DNA from: Stenotrophomonas_A sp035629025 | Lineage (GTDB): Bacteria > Pseudomonadota > Gammaproteobacteria > Xanthomonadales > Xanthomonadaceae | Length of the DNA stretch: 54,633 nt | Reading direction: 5' to 3' | Assembly: GCA_035629025.1 (NCBI GenBank) | Contig: DASPIU010000046.1 | Span: forward strand, 1-54,633 | Shown: piece after piece, positions 32,582 through 41,264 of the stretch | Layout: each line of letters begins with the position of its first letter | Position numbering within the stretch: position 1 is the first letter of the stretch | The notes under the pieces: generated by a model | Told to the model about the DNA's origin: nothing | The model's input: the letters and a program-made list of their open reading frames with translations, nothing else | The model's database searches: none | Translations under genes and position numbers: made by a program

Positions 32582-33916
32582 ATCGAAACGCCAGTTACAT
32601 CACCGTTCACCCTGCGCGTCATCCCGCGTGACCAGCACAACATCTCGCGCCGGGACATCAGTCCAAACGCGCTGCGCGTGCTCTACCGCCTGCGCGAAGC
32701 CGGCTTCGGCGCCTATCTGGTAGGCGGCGCGGTGCGCGATCTGCTCGTCGGCGGGCATCCGAAGGATTTCGACGTCGCCACCGACGCCACGCCGGAACAG
32801 GTCAAGCAGCTGTTCCGCAACTGCCGCCTGATCGGTCGCCGCTTCCGCCTGGCCCACGTGGTGTTCGGCCGCGAGATCATCGAGGTCGCCACGTTCCGCG
32901 CCAATGTCGATGACGGCAGCGGCGACCGCGAACTCGACAACGGCCGGCTGGTACGCGACAACGTCTACGGCACCATCGAAGACGATGCCGTGCGCCGCGA
33001 CTTCACCTGCAACGCGCTGTATTACGCGATCGAGGACTTCTCGGTGCGCGATTACACCGGCGGCTTCGAGGACGTGCAGGCACGGCTGATGAAGCTGATC
33101 GGCGACCCCGAGCAACGCTACCGCGAAGACCCGGTGCGCATGCTGCGCGCGGTGCGCCTGGCCGCCAAGCTCGGTTTCAGCATCGATGAGCCGACCGCCG
33201 AGCCGATCCCGCGCTTGGCCGGGCTGCTGTCTGAGGTCGCGCCGGCGCGCCTGTTCGAGGAACTGCTGAAGCTGTTCCTGTCCGGCCACGCGGTGGTGAG
33301 TTTCGAGGCGCTGGAGCATTACGGCCTGTTCTCGACGCTGTTCCCGGAGAGCGGGGCAGCGCTGCGCAGCAACCGCAGCGGCGCGCTGCGGCGGATGCTG
33401 ATCGAGGGCTTGCGCAATACCGACGCGCGCGTGGCCAATGACGAACCGGTGTCGCCGGCGTTCCTGTTCGCGCTGCTGCTGTGGCCGGCGTTCTGCAAGA
33501 CGCTGATCGGGCTGCAGGCGCAGGGCGTGCATGCCGAAGAAGCGCAGCGTCGCGCCGCTGACCGGGTCACGCTGCACCAGCTGGAGCGCGTGGCGCTGCC
33601 GCGGCGTTTCTCGCTGCCGATGCAGGAAATCTGGCTGCTGCAGTCGCGCTTTTCCTCGCGCCAGCGCAAGCGCGTGTTCCGCACCCTGTCGCATCCGCGC
33701 TTCCGCGCCGCCTTTGATTTCCTGGTGCTGCGCCAGCACGCCTCGCCCGACCATGCCGCCGACATCGCGTTCTGGCGCGAGGCCCAGGCCGAAGCGGGCG
33801 CCGAGCTGGCCCCGGCCATCGACAGCGAGCTGGACGAAGCAGGCGAGGGCGGCGCCCCCCGCAAGCGCCGTCGCCGCCGCCGGCGCGGCGCAGGAGAGGC
33901 CGGCGGGGCCGAGTGA
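32582..33916 (+). CDS. pcnB: Poly(A) polymerase I, probable non-AUG start
   Basis: This enzyme adds poly(A) to RNA 3' ends and promotes their decay. Homology to E. coli PcnB starts at RVIPRDQHNISRRDISPNAL, upstream of the first in-frame ATG/GTG-type start near 32678. The only plausible initiation site in frame is ATC at 32582 (then GAAACGCCA), with AGGA nine bases before it; CTG at 32612 is the alternative. E. coli pcnB is known to use AUU. Motifs are LVGGAVRDLL and PKDFDVATDATPEQV (nucleotidyltransferase aspartates), RRDFTCNALYY and REDPVRMLRAVRLAAKLGF. The C-terminus is basic (PRKRRRRRRRGAG). An ATG at 32539 opens a 30-codon frame that overlaps this start. Confidence 0.88.
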   Translation: METPVTSPFTLRVIPRDQHNISRRDISPNALRVLYRLREAGFGAYLVGGAVRDLLVGGHPKDFDVATDATPEQVKQLFRNCRLIGRRFRLAHVVFGREIIEVATFRANVDDGSGDRELDNGRLVRDNVYGTIEDDAVRRDFTCNALYYAIEDFSVRDYTGGFEDVQARLMKLIGDPEQRYREDPVRMLRAVRLAAKLGFSIDEPTAEPIPRLAGLLSEVAPARLFEELLKLFLSGHAVVSFEALEHYGLFSTLFPESGAALRSNRSGALRRMLIEGLRNTDARVANDEPVSPAFLFALLLWPAFCKTLIGLQAQGVHAEEAQRRAADRVTLHQLERVALPRRFSLPMQEIWLLQSRFSSRQRKRVFRTLSHPRFRAAFDFLVLRQHASPDHAADIAFWREAQAEAGAELAPAIDSELDEAGEGGAPRKRRRRRRRGAGEAGGAE

Positions 33917-34407
33917 GCGTGGCGGTCACCGCGCATATCGGCCTGGGCGCGAACCTGGGTGATGCCCAGGCGACGCTGCGCGCCGTGCTGCCGGCCCTGG
34001 ACACGCTGCCGCAGACCCGCCTGCTGGCCGCTTCGCGGCTTTATCACACGCCGGCCTGGGGCCGGCTCGACCAGCCGGCCTTCGTCAACGCCGCCGCCGC
34101 CATCTCCACCACGCTGACCGCGGAAGCCCTGCTCGATGCACTGCTCGCGCTGGAGCGCAGCCATGGCCGCGAGCGCATCGCCGGCGAACGCTGGGGGCCG
34201 CGGACCCTGGACCTGGACGTGCTGCTGTTCGGCGACCAGGTGATCGACACCCCGCGCCTGCAGGTGCCGCACCCGCATCTGCACGAGCGCGCCTTCGCCT
34301 TGCTGCCCCTGGCCGAGATCGCCGCCGACGCCGTCATTGCCGGCCATGGAACGGTGCAGGCCGCATTGGCGAAGCTGGACACGGGCGGATTGGTGCCGAT
34401 TGGGTAG
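33913..34407 (+). CDS. folK: 2-amino-4-hydroxy-6-hydroxymethyldihydropteridine pyrophosphokinase
   Basis: FolK activates the pterin for folate synthesis. The product is 164 residues from a GTG that overlaps the pcnB stop (GTGA). HPPK motifs are HIGLGANLGD, PAFVNAAAAI, RWGPRTLDLDVLLFG (the magnesium-binding aspartates) and VPHPHLHERAFALLPLAEI. The pcnB-folK-panB order is common in gammaproteobacteria. Confidence 0.94.
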   Translation: MSVAVTAHIGLGANLGDAQATLRAVLPALDTLPQTRLLAASRLYHTPAWGRLDQPAFVNAAAAISTTLTAEALLDALLALERSHGRERIAGERWGPRTLDLDVLLFGDQVIDTPRLQVPHPHLHERAFALLPLAEIAADAVIAGHGTVQAALAKLDTGGLVPIG

Positions 34408-34442
34408 ATAATGCTCGGCTCATCACCCCACGGCATGAGCTT

Positions 34443-35258
34443 ATGAGTACCCACGCCGACAGCAAGCCCTGGACCGTGCCCGCCTTGGCCGATGCCAAGC
34501 GCGAAGGCCGCAAGCTGGTCATGCTGACTGCCTACGACGCCGGCTTTGCCCGGGTTTTCGATGCCAGCGGCGTGGACCTGATCCTGGTCGGCGATTCGCT
34601 GGGCATGGTCGTGCAAGGCCACGATTCGACCTTGCCGGTGACCACCGACGACATGGTCTATCACACCACTGCCGTGGCCCGGGCGCTGAGTCGCGCCTTG
34701 CTGATCACCGACCTGTCGTTCCAGGCCGATGCCACGCCCGCGCGCGCGCTCGATGCCGCCACCCGCCTGCTGCAGGCCGGGGCGGAAATGGTCAAGATCG
34801 AAGGCGCCGGGCACAAGCTCGAGGTCATCCGCCACCTGGTCGAGCGCGAGATTCCGGTCTGCTCGCACCTGGGCCTGACCCCGCAATCGGTGCTGCGCTT
34901 TGGCGGCTACAAGGTGCAGGGCCGCGGTGAAGCGGGCGAGCGCCTGCGCGCCGAAGCGCGCGCCGTGGCCGAAGCCGGCGCCTCGCTGCTGGTGCTCGAA
35001 TGCGTGCCTTCGCCGCTGGCCGCGCAGATCAGCGCCGAGCTGGATATCCCCACCATCGGTATTGGCGCTGGCCCCGGTTGCGACGGCCAGGTGCTGGTGA
35101 TGCATGACCTGCTCGGCCTGGACAGCGGCCACCGCCGGCCGAAGTTCGTCAAGGATTTCCTGGCCGAGGGCGGCTCGGTCGCCGGTGCGGTCAAGGCCTA
35201 CGCCGCCGCGGTGCGCGACGGCAGCTTCCCCGACGCAGAGCACGCCTACGCCTCATGA
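34443..35258 (+). CDS. panB: 3-methyl-2-oxobutanoate hydroxymethyltransferase
   Basis: First step of pantothenate synthesis, making ketopantoate. The product is 271 residues with MLTAYDAGFARVFD, VGDSLGMVVQGHDSTLPVT (metal and substrate site), GAEMVKIEGAG and HLGLTPQSV. The stop overlaps the panC start as ATGA. It is cytoplasmic, part of the panBCD run. Confidence 0.95.
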   Translation: MSTHADSKPWTVPALADAKREGRKLVMLTAYDAGFARVFDASGVDLILVGDSLGMVVQGHDSTLPVTTDDMVYHTTAVARALSRALLITDLSFQADATPARALDAATRLLQAGAEMVKIEGAGHKLEVIRHLVEREIPVCSHLGLTPQSVLRFGGYKVQGRGEAGERLRAEARAVAEAGASLLVLECVPSPLAAQISAELDIPTIGIGAGPGCDGQVLVMHDLLGLDSGHRRPKFVKDFLAEGGSVAGAVKAYAAAVRDGSFPDAEHAYAS

Positions 35259-36100
35259 TCGAAACTGTTACCGACCTGTCGCGCCTGCGCGAGCTTGTAA
35301 CCGGCTGGAAGCGCGAAGGCCTGCGCGTGGCCCTGGTGCCGACGATGGGCAATCTGCACGCCGGGCACTTTTCCCTGGTCAAGCTGGCCCGGCAGCATGC
35401 CGACCGCGTGGTCTCCAGCGTCTTCGTCAACCCGACCCAGTTCGGCCCCAACGAGGACTTCGCGCGCTACCCGCGGACCCCGGAGGCCGACATGCGCGGC
35501 CTGCAGGACGCCGGCTGCGACGTGCTGTGGCTGCCCAGTGTGGAAGCGATGTACCCGCTGGGCACCGAGCTGGCGATGCGCATGCGCGCGCCAGGCGTCA
35601 GCGAAGTGCTGGAAGGCGCCTGCCGGCCCGGGCATTTCGATGGCGTCTGCACCGTGGTCGCGCGCCTGTTCAACCAGGCGCAGCCGGATGTGGCCGCCTT
35701 CGGCAAGAAGGATTACCAGCAGCTGGCGGTGATCCGGCAGATGGTGGCCGATCTGGCCTTCCCGATCGAGATCCTGGGCGGCGACATCGTGCGCGAGCCC
35801 GATGGGCTGGCAATGAGTTCGCGCAACCAGTACCTGTCGGCCGACGAACGCCCGGCCGCGGCGCAGATCCGCCAGGCACTGCTGGCGCTGCGCGATGCCT
35901 GTCTCGCCGGCACCGCGCGCCTGGCCGCCGAGGCCGCGGCCACCGCCCAGCTGCAGGCCGCCGGTTTCGATGTCGATTACGCCGTGGTGCGCACCCCGGC
36001 GCTGACCGAACCGGGCGATGACGCCTACGCCGGCCCGCGCGTGGCGCTGGTCGCCGCGCGCCTGGGCCGGACCCGGCTTATCGACAATCTGGAGTTCTGA
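35255..36100 (+). CDS. panC: Pantothenate synthetase
   Basis: It joins pantoate and beta-alanine with ATP. The product is 281 residues with VALVPTMGNLHAGHFSLV (the nucleotide-binding HAGH motif), FVNPTQFGPNEDFARYPR, RPGHFDGVCTVV, FGKKDYQQL and LAMSSRNQYLS. It is coupled to panB by ATGA and followed after 84 bp by panD. Confidence 0.96.
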   Translation: MIETVTDLSRLRELVTGWKREGLRVALVPTMGNLHAGHFSLVKLARQHADRVVSSVFVNPTQFGPNEDFARYPRTPEADMRGLQDAGCDVLWLPSVEAMYPLGTELAMRMRAPGVSEVLEGACRPGHFDGVCTVVARLFNQAQPDVAAFGKKDYQQLAVIRQMVADLAFPIEILGGDIVREPDGLAMSSRNQYLSADERPAAAQIRQALLALRDACLAGTARLAAEAAATAQLQAAGFDVDYAVVRTPALTEPGDDAYAGPRVALVAARLGRTRLIDNLEF

Positions 36101-36184
36101 ACCGGCGCGGCCTGCTGCGCTTCGCCTTCACCTTTCGCGGCCCCCGGCCGCTAAACTGCCCGCCTTTCCTACGTGCCGTGCCCC

Positions 36185-36565
36185 ATGCAACTGTCCCTGC
36201 TCAAAGCCAAGATCCACCGCGCCACCGTCACCCACTCCGAGCTCAACTACGAAGGCTCCATCGCCATCGATGACCTGCTGCTGCAGGCCAGCGGCATTCG
36301 CGAGTTCGAGCAGGTGCACATCTGGGACGTCACCAACGGCAGCCGGTTCAGCACCTATGCCATCCGTGCCGAGGCCGGCAGCGGGATCATCTCGCTCAAC
36401 GGCGGCGCGGCGCGCCATGTGCAGGTCGGCGACCTCATCATCATCGCCGCCTTCGTCGGCCTGAGCGCCGCCGAAGCCGAGATCCACAAGCCCGACCTGG
36501 TCTACGTGGACGGGCAGAACCGGATCACCCACACCAACCACAGCATCCCCACACAGGCCGCATGA
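36185..36565 (+). CDS. panD: Aspartate 1-decarboxylase proenzyme
   Basis: It makes the beta-alanine used by PanC. The product is 126 residues from MQLSLLKAKIHRATVTHSEL; the ATG four codons earlier (36173) is less likely. The self-cleavage site is Gly24-Ser25 in LNYEGSIAID, which yields the pyruvoyl group. Tyr58 is probably in FSTYAIRAE. The stop overlaps the pgi start (ATGA). Confidence 0.95.
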   Translation: MQLSLLKAKIHRATVTHSELNYEGSIAIDDLLLQASGIREFEQVHIWDVTNGSRFSTYAIRAEAGSGIISLNGGAARHVQVGDLIIIAAFVGLSAAEAEIHKPDLVYVDGQNRITHTNHSIPTQAA

Positions 36566-38085
36566 CACAGTCCAACGGATTCGACTCACTGCATTCCCAC
36601 GCCCAGCGCCTGCGCGGGGCGTCCATTCCAGACCTGCTTGCCGCCGACGCCGGCCGGCCGGCACGGTATGCGAAACGGGTCGGTCCGTTGTACTTCAACT
36701 TCGCGCGACAGAAATACGATGCCGCCGCCCTGGACGCGTTGCTGGCGCTGGCCGCCGAGCGTGGCCTGGAGACGGCCTTGCAGCGTCTGTTCCACGGCGA
36801 GCAGGTCAATGTCACCGAAGGCCGTGCGGCGCTGCACACCGCGCTGCGCGGCGACCTGACCGACGCCCCCGTCGCGCAGGAGGCCTATCGCACGGCCGCG
36901 GCGGTGCGCGCGCACATGGGCGAGCTGATCGCCGCGCTGGCGGCCACCAACGTGACCGACATCGTCAGTGTCGGCATCGGCGGTTCGGACCTGGGCCCGC
37001 GCCTGGTGGCCGACGCGCTGCGGCCGGTGAGCGGCGCGCGCTTCCGCGTGCATTTCGTTTCCAACGTGGACGGCGCGGCAATGCAGCGCACCCTGGCCAC
37101 GCTGGACCCGGCGACCACCGCCGGGGTGCTGATTTCCAAGACCTTCGGCACGCAGGAGACGCTGCTCAACGGCCGCATCCTGCGCGACTGGCTGGGCGGC
37201 AGTGAGCGCCTGTACGCGGTCAGCGCCAACCCGGAGCGCGCGGCCAAGGCGTTCGACATCGCCGCCGGTCGCGTGCTGCCGATGTGGGACTGGGTCGGCG
37301 GGCGCTATTCGCTGTGGTCGGCGGTGGGCTTTCCGATTGCGCTGGCGATCGGCTTCGAGCGCTTCCAGCAGCTGCTGCAGGGCGCGGCGGAATTTGATGC
37401 GCACGTGCTGAACACGCCGGCCGCCGAGAACGTGGCGGTGCTGCACGGCCTGACCGCGGTGTGGAACCGCAACCTGCTCGGCTGCGCGACGCAGGCGGTG
37501 ATGACTTACGACCAGCGCCTGGCGCTGCTGCCGGCCTACCTGCAGCAGCTGGTGATGGAAAGCCTGGGCAAGCGAGTGAAGCTGGATGGCAGCCCGGTGG
37601 ACAGCGACACCGTTGCGGTGTGGTGGGGCGGTGCGGGCACCGACGTGCAGCACAGTTTCTTCCAAGCCTTGCACCAGGGCACCAGCGTGGTGCCGGCCGA
37701 TTTCATCGGCACGGTGGTCAACGATGATCCCTACGTGGAAAACCATCAGGCGCTGCTGGCGAATCTGCTGGCGCAGACCGAGGCATTGGCGAACGGGCAG
37801 GGCAGTGACGACCCGGCGCGGGATTACCCGGGCGGCCGGCCGAGCACGCTGATCCTGTTCGACCGGCTGACGCCGCAGGCCCTGGGCGCGCTGATCTCGA
37901 TGTACGAGCACAGCGTGTATGTGCAGTCGGTGATGTGGGGGATCAACGCGTTCGACCAGTTCGGCGTGGAGCTCGGCAAGCAGTTGGCAAGCCAGTTGCT
38001 GCCGGCGTTGCAGGGTGGGGCGGGCGAGGTGGCCGATCCGGTGACACGTGCGGCGTTGGCGGAGATTGCTGCGCGCGGCAGGTGA
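36562..38085 (+). CDS. pgi: Glucose-6-phosphate isomerase
   Basis: It interconverts glucose 6-phosphate and fructose 6-phosphate. The product is 507 residues. Signature segments are VGIGGSDLGPRLV, FVSNVDGAAMQRTL, SKTFGTQETLLNGR, WDWVGGRYSLWSAVGFPIAL and GINAFDQFGVELGKQLA. It is translationally coupled to panD. Its place beside pan genes and just before a glucosidase/symporter unit is notable, but the pan-pgi order is also seen in other xanthomonads. Confidence 0.96.
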   Translation: MTQSNGFDSLHSHAQRLRGASIPDLLAADAGRPARYAKRVGPLYFNFARQKYDAAALDALLALAAERGLETALQRLFHGEQVNVTEGRAALHTALRGDLTDAPVAQEAYRTAAAVRAHMGELIAALAATNVTDIVSVGIGGSDLGPRLVADALRPVSGARFRVHFVSNVDGAAMQRTLATLDPATTAGVLISKTFGTQETLLNGRILRDWLGGSERLYAVSANPERAAKAFDIAAGRVLPMWDWVGGRYSLWSAVGFPIALAIGFERFQQLLQGAAEFDAHVLNTPAAENVAVLHGLTAVWNRNLLGCATQAVMTYDQRLALLPAYLQQLVMESLGKRVKLDGSPVDSDTVAVWWGGAGTDVQHSFFQALHQGTSVVPADFIGTVVNDDPYVENHQALLANLLAQTEALANGQGSDDPARDYPGGRPSTLILFDRLTPQALGALISMYEHSVYVQSVMWGINAFDQFGVELGKQLASQLLPALQGGAGEVADPVTRAALAEIAARGR

Positions 38086-38167
38086 GGGTTGGCGGTTTTC
38101 GTTATGCGGCGGGGCGCCTCGTGCGCCCGTCTTCGTTTGCTGGCGCCATGGATGCGGCTGGGGCCAT

Positions 38168-38242
38168 TGTGGGAGGGGCTTCAGCCCCGACGGGCGGAGT
38201 CGCGATCTGGCAGATGGCGGTCGCGGCTAAGCCGCTCCTACA
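38168..38242. repeat. Pair of inverted REP sequences (BIME-like)
   Basis: TGTGGGAGGGGCTTCAGCCCC is followed by the inverted CGCGGCTAAGCCGCTCCTAC. The same composite, including the preceding GGCTGGGGCC, occurs at 17475-17552. It fills part of the 437-bp gap between pgi and the GH3 gene; the rest is the probable GH3 promoter region and is otherwise featureless. Confidence 0.75.
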
Positions 38243-38451
38243 GTGCGGCCTCGGGCGACGCGACACCCGTATGCACGCCGCGCAATCCGCCGGCCACCCT
38301 CTGGTGCATCGCAACATTATCCACCCGAGCGCGGCAGCGCGAACTGCCATCCACAAACGCGTCCGCCCTCGCCATACCGGCTTTTTCCGCTCGCAAACCC
38401 ATATATCCCATTTCGATATACGGATGCCGCCGAGCTATAGCCAATCTCAAG

Positions 38452-38470
38452 TTTGACAGCGTTATACAAA
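38452..38470 (+). promoter_or_regulatory. Candidate LacI-type operator/promoter before the GH3 gene
   Basis: TTTGACAGCGTTATACAAA has TTTG/CAAA ends and resembles the degenerate palindromes bound by LacI-family sugar regulators in xanthomonads. It includes TTGACA, a perfect -35 hexamer, but no good -10 follows at 17 bases. It lies about 50 bp before the GH3 start in an AT-rich patch. This is a suggestion only. Confidence 0.3.
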
Positions 38471-38522
38471 TGCGGAAGCGTACCGGCGCCGCCGTCGGCG
38501 CGTCGCCCGATGGCCTTCCCGT

Positions 38523-41144
38523 ATGGAGATCCGCATCTTGGAAAAGCTGCCTCGTCGCGCGCGGGTGTTGTCCCGCCAACTGCTGGCCGCGGCCACTGCC
38601 GCCTCGTTGATCCTGCTGGCTGCCTGTCACCGCGAAGGCGATGCCGACAAGGCCGCCACGCAGACCGCACCGGCTGCCACCGAGCAGGCCTTCAGCATCC
38701 ATCCCGAGCAGTGGCCAACGCCGAAGTGGCCGTTCGCCAACGACGCGGCGCTGGAAAAGCGCCTCGATGAAGTGATGGCGAAGATGAGCGTGGAAGAGAA
38801 GGTCGGCCAGACCATCCAGGGCGACATCGCCAGCATCACCCCCGACGATGTGCGCAAGTACCACATCGGCTCGATCCTCGCCGGCGGCAGCTCCGATCCG
38901 GGCGGCAAGTACAACGCCAGCCCGGCCGAATGGCTCAAGCTCGCCGATGCCTACTACGAAGCCTCGGTCGATACCTCGCAGGGCGGCCAGGGCATCCCGG
39001 TCATCTTCGGCATCGATGCGGTCCACGGCCAGAGCAACATCGTCGGCGCCACGCTGTTCCCGCACAACATCGGCCTGGGCGCGATGCGCAACCCGGCGCT
39101 GATCCGCAAGATCGGCGAAATCACCGCCGCCGAAACCCGCACCACCGGCATGGAATGGACCTTCGCCCCCACCGTGGCGGTGCCGCAGGACGACCGCTGG
39201 GGTCGCAGCTATGAGGGCTATTCCGAATCGCCGGAAGTGGTCGCCAGCTATGCCGGCGAAATGGTCAAGGGCCTGCAGGGCGAGCCCGGCTCGCCGACGT
39301 TCCTCGACGGCAGCCACGTGATCTCCTCGGTCAAGCATTTCCTGGGCGACGGCGGCACCACCGACGGCAAGGACCAGGGCGACAACGCCGCCACCGAGCA
39401 GGCGCTGCGTGAAATCCACAACGCCGGCTACCCGCCGGCCATTGCCGCTGGCGCGCAGAGCGTCATGGCTTCGTTCAACTCGGTCCACGGCGAGAAGATG
39501 CATGGCTACAAGGCCCTGCTCACCGATGTGCTGAAGGGCCGCATGGCCTTCGGCGGCTTCGTCGTCGGCGACTGGAACGGGCATGGCCAGGTCAAGGGCT
39601 GCACCACCACCAACTGCCCGTCGGCGTTCCTCGCTGGCCTGGACATGGCGATGGCCTCCGACAGCTGGAAGGGCCTGTACGAGACCGAGCTGGCAGCGGT
39701 GAAGTCCGGCCAGATTCCGATGGCGCGGCTGGACGATGCGGTGCGCCGCATCCTGCGCGTCAAGATGCGCCTGGGCCTGTTCGAGGCCGGCAAGCCGTCG
39801 CAGCGTCCGCTCGGTGGCGAGTTCGAGCTGCTCGGCGCGCCCGAGCACCGCGCCGTGGCCCGCCAGGCGGTGCGCGAATCGCTGGTGCTGCTGAAGAACA
39901 ACGCCGGCACGCTGCCGCTGGATCCGCACAAGCGCATCCTGGTGGCCGGTGATGGCGCCGACAACATGGGCAAGCAGTCCGGTGGCTGGACCCTCAACTG
40001 GCAGGGCACCGGCACCCAGCGCGCCGACTACCCGAACGGCAACACCGTCTGGGAAGGCCTCAAGCAGCAGATCGACGCGGCCGGCGGCAAGGCCGAGCTC
40101 GCCGTGGATGGCAAGTACCGCACCAAGCCGGACGTGGCCGTGGTCGTGTTCGGCGAGAACCCCTACGCCGAGTTCCAGGGCGACATCGCCACCCTGTTGT
40201 ACAAGCCGGGCGACGACAGCGACCTGGAGCTGCTGAAGAAGCTCAAGGCCGATGGCATTCCCGTGGTCGCCGTGTTCCTCAGCGGCCGTCCGCTGTGGAT
40301 GAACCGCGAGATCAACGCGGCCGACGCCTTCGTCGCGGCATGGCTGCCCGGCTCGGAAGGCGGCGGCATTGCCGACGTCATCCTGCGCAAGGCCGATGGC
40401 AGCGTGCAGAACGACTTCAAGGGCAAGCTCAGCTTCTCCTGGCCGCGCACCGCGGTGCAGTTCCAGAACAACGTCGGGCAGAAGGACTACGACCCGCAGT
40501 TTGCCTTCGGCTTTGGCCTGACCTATGCCGACAAGGGCGACCTGGCCGCGCTGCCGGAAGAATCCGGCGTCAGCGGCGAGCAGTCCGCCGGTGGCGTGTA
40601 CTTTGGCCGCGGCAAGCCGGCGATCGGTATTGCCCTGCAGCTGTCCAGTGCTTCGCAGGCCGACATGCCGGCCACCACGGTGCCGGTCGGCCTGTCCGAC
40701 GGCAGCCTGAAGATGAGCGCTGTGGACCACAAGGCGCAGGAGGATGCACGGCGCCTGCAATGGTCCGGTGCTTCGGATGCGCGCCTGCAGCTGGTCTCCG
40801 GCAAGCCGGTGGACATCACCCGCGAGACCAATGGCGATGTGCAGCTGTACCTGACCCTGCGCCGCGACGCGGCGCTCACCGGGCCGCTGTGGCTGGGCGT
40901 GGGTTGCGGCGAAGGCTGCTCGGGCCAAGTCGACATCGGCAAGACCGTCGGCGCGCTGCCGGCCGGTAGCTGGAAGGTGGTCGGCGTGCCGCTGAAGTGC
41001 TTCCAGGTGGCCGGTGCCGACATGTCCAAGCTGGTGCAGCTGCCGTACCTGGCCAGCGCGGCCAAGGCCGATGTCTCCTTCTCGCGCATTGCGCTGGGCC
41101 CGGCCCAGGAGGCCGAGGTCACCGTGGATTGCGCCACCAAGTAA
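38523..41144 (+). CDS. GH3 beta-glucosidase/exo-glucohydrolase lipoprotein
   Basis: The product is 873 residues from an ATG at 38523. A TTG at 38538 with GGAG before it is an alternative start that would shorten it by five residues. The lipobox LAAC (Cys35) follows a hydrophobic segment. The GH3 barrel has GIDAVHGQSNIVG, AGEMVKGLQG, VKHFLGDGGTTDGKDQGDN and the nucleophile Asp350 in FVVGDWNGH. The second alpha/beta domain has SLVLLKNNAGTLPL and GSEGGGIADVI, and a beta-sandwich ends the protein. It resembles ExoP/CjBgl3-type enzymes that split cello- and xyloglucan-derived glucosides. It is probably periplasmic and membrane-anchored. A sugar symporter gene follows on the same strand. Confidence 0.92.
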   Translation: MEIRILEKLPRRARVLSRQLLAAATAASLILLAACHREGDADKAATQTAPAATEQAFSIHPEQWPTPKWPFANDAALEKRLDEVMAKMSVEEKVGQTIQGDIASITPDDVRKYHIGSILAGGSSDPGGKYNASPAEWLKLADAYYEASVDTSQGGQGIPVIFGIDAVHGQSNIVGATLFPHNIGLGAMRNPALIRKIGEITAAETRTTGMEWTFAPTVAVPQDDRWGRSYEGYSESPEVVASYAGEMVKGLQGEPGSPTFLDGSHVISSVKHFLGDGGTTDGKDQGDNAATEQALREIHNAGYPPAIAAGAQSVMASFNSVHGEKMHGYKALLTDVLKGRMAFGGFVVGDWNGHGQVKGCTTTNCPSAFLAGLDMAMASDSWKGLYETELAAVKSGQIPMARLDDAVRRILRVKMRLGLFEAGKPSQRPLGGEFELLGAPEHRAVARQAVRESLVLLKNNAGTLPLDPHKRILVAGDGADNMGKQSGGWTLNWQGTGTQRADYPNGNTVWEGLKQQIDAAGGKAELAVDGKYRTKPDVAVVVFGENPYAEFQGDIATLLYKPGDDSDLELLKKLKADGIPVVAVFLSGRPLWMNREINAADAFVAAWLPGSEGGGIADVILRKADGSVQNDFKGKLSFSWPRTAVQFQNNVGQKDYDPQFAFGFGLTYADKGDLAALPEESGVSGEQSAGGVYFGRGKPAIGIALQLSSASQADMPATTVPVGLSDGSLKMSAVDHKAQEDARRLQWSGASDARLQLVSGKPVDITRETNGDVQLYLTLRRDAALTGPLWLGVGCGEGCSGQVDIGKTVGALPAGSWKVVGVPLKCFQVAGADMSKLVQLPYLASAAKADVSFSRIALGPAQEAEVTVDCATK

Positions 41145-41155
41145 ACAACGACGCG

Positions 41156-41181
41156 CGCGGCGGCCGGGGAGGGCCGCCGCG
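41156..41181 (+). promoter_or_regulatory. Hairpin between GH3 and symporter genes
   Basis: CGCGGCGGCC pairs perfectly with GGCCGCCGCG around GGGGAG, 11 bases after the GH3 stop, followed by TGTTTCCCC. The T-run is too short for a strong terminator. It may limit read-through into the symporter or protect the GH3 message. Confidence 0.5.
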
Positions 41182-41264
41182 TGTTTCCCCTGGCAACCAA
41201 CGAACGCGCCGCCCCGCGGTGCATGCAGCCGGCGCCGTGCGCGCGTCCGGCCGGGAGAAGTGAA

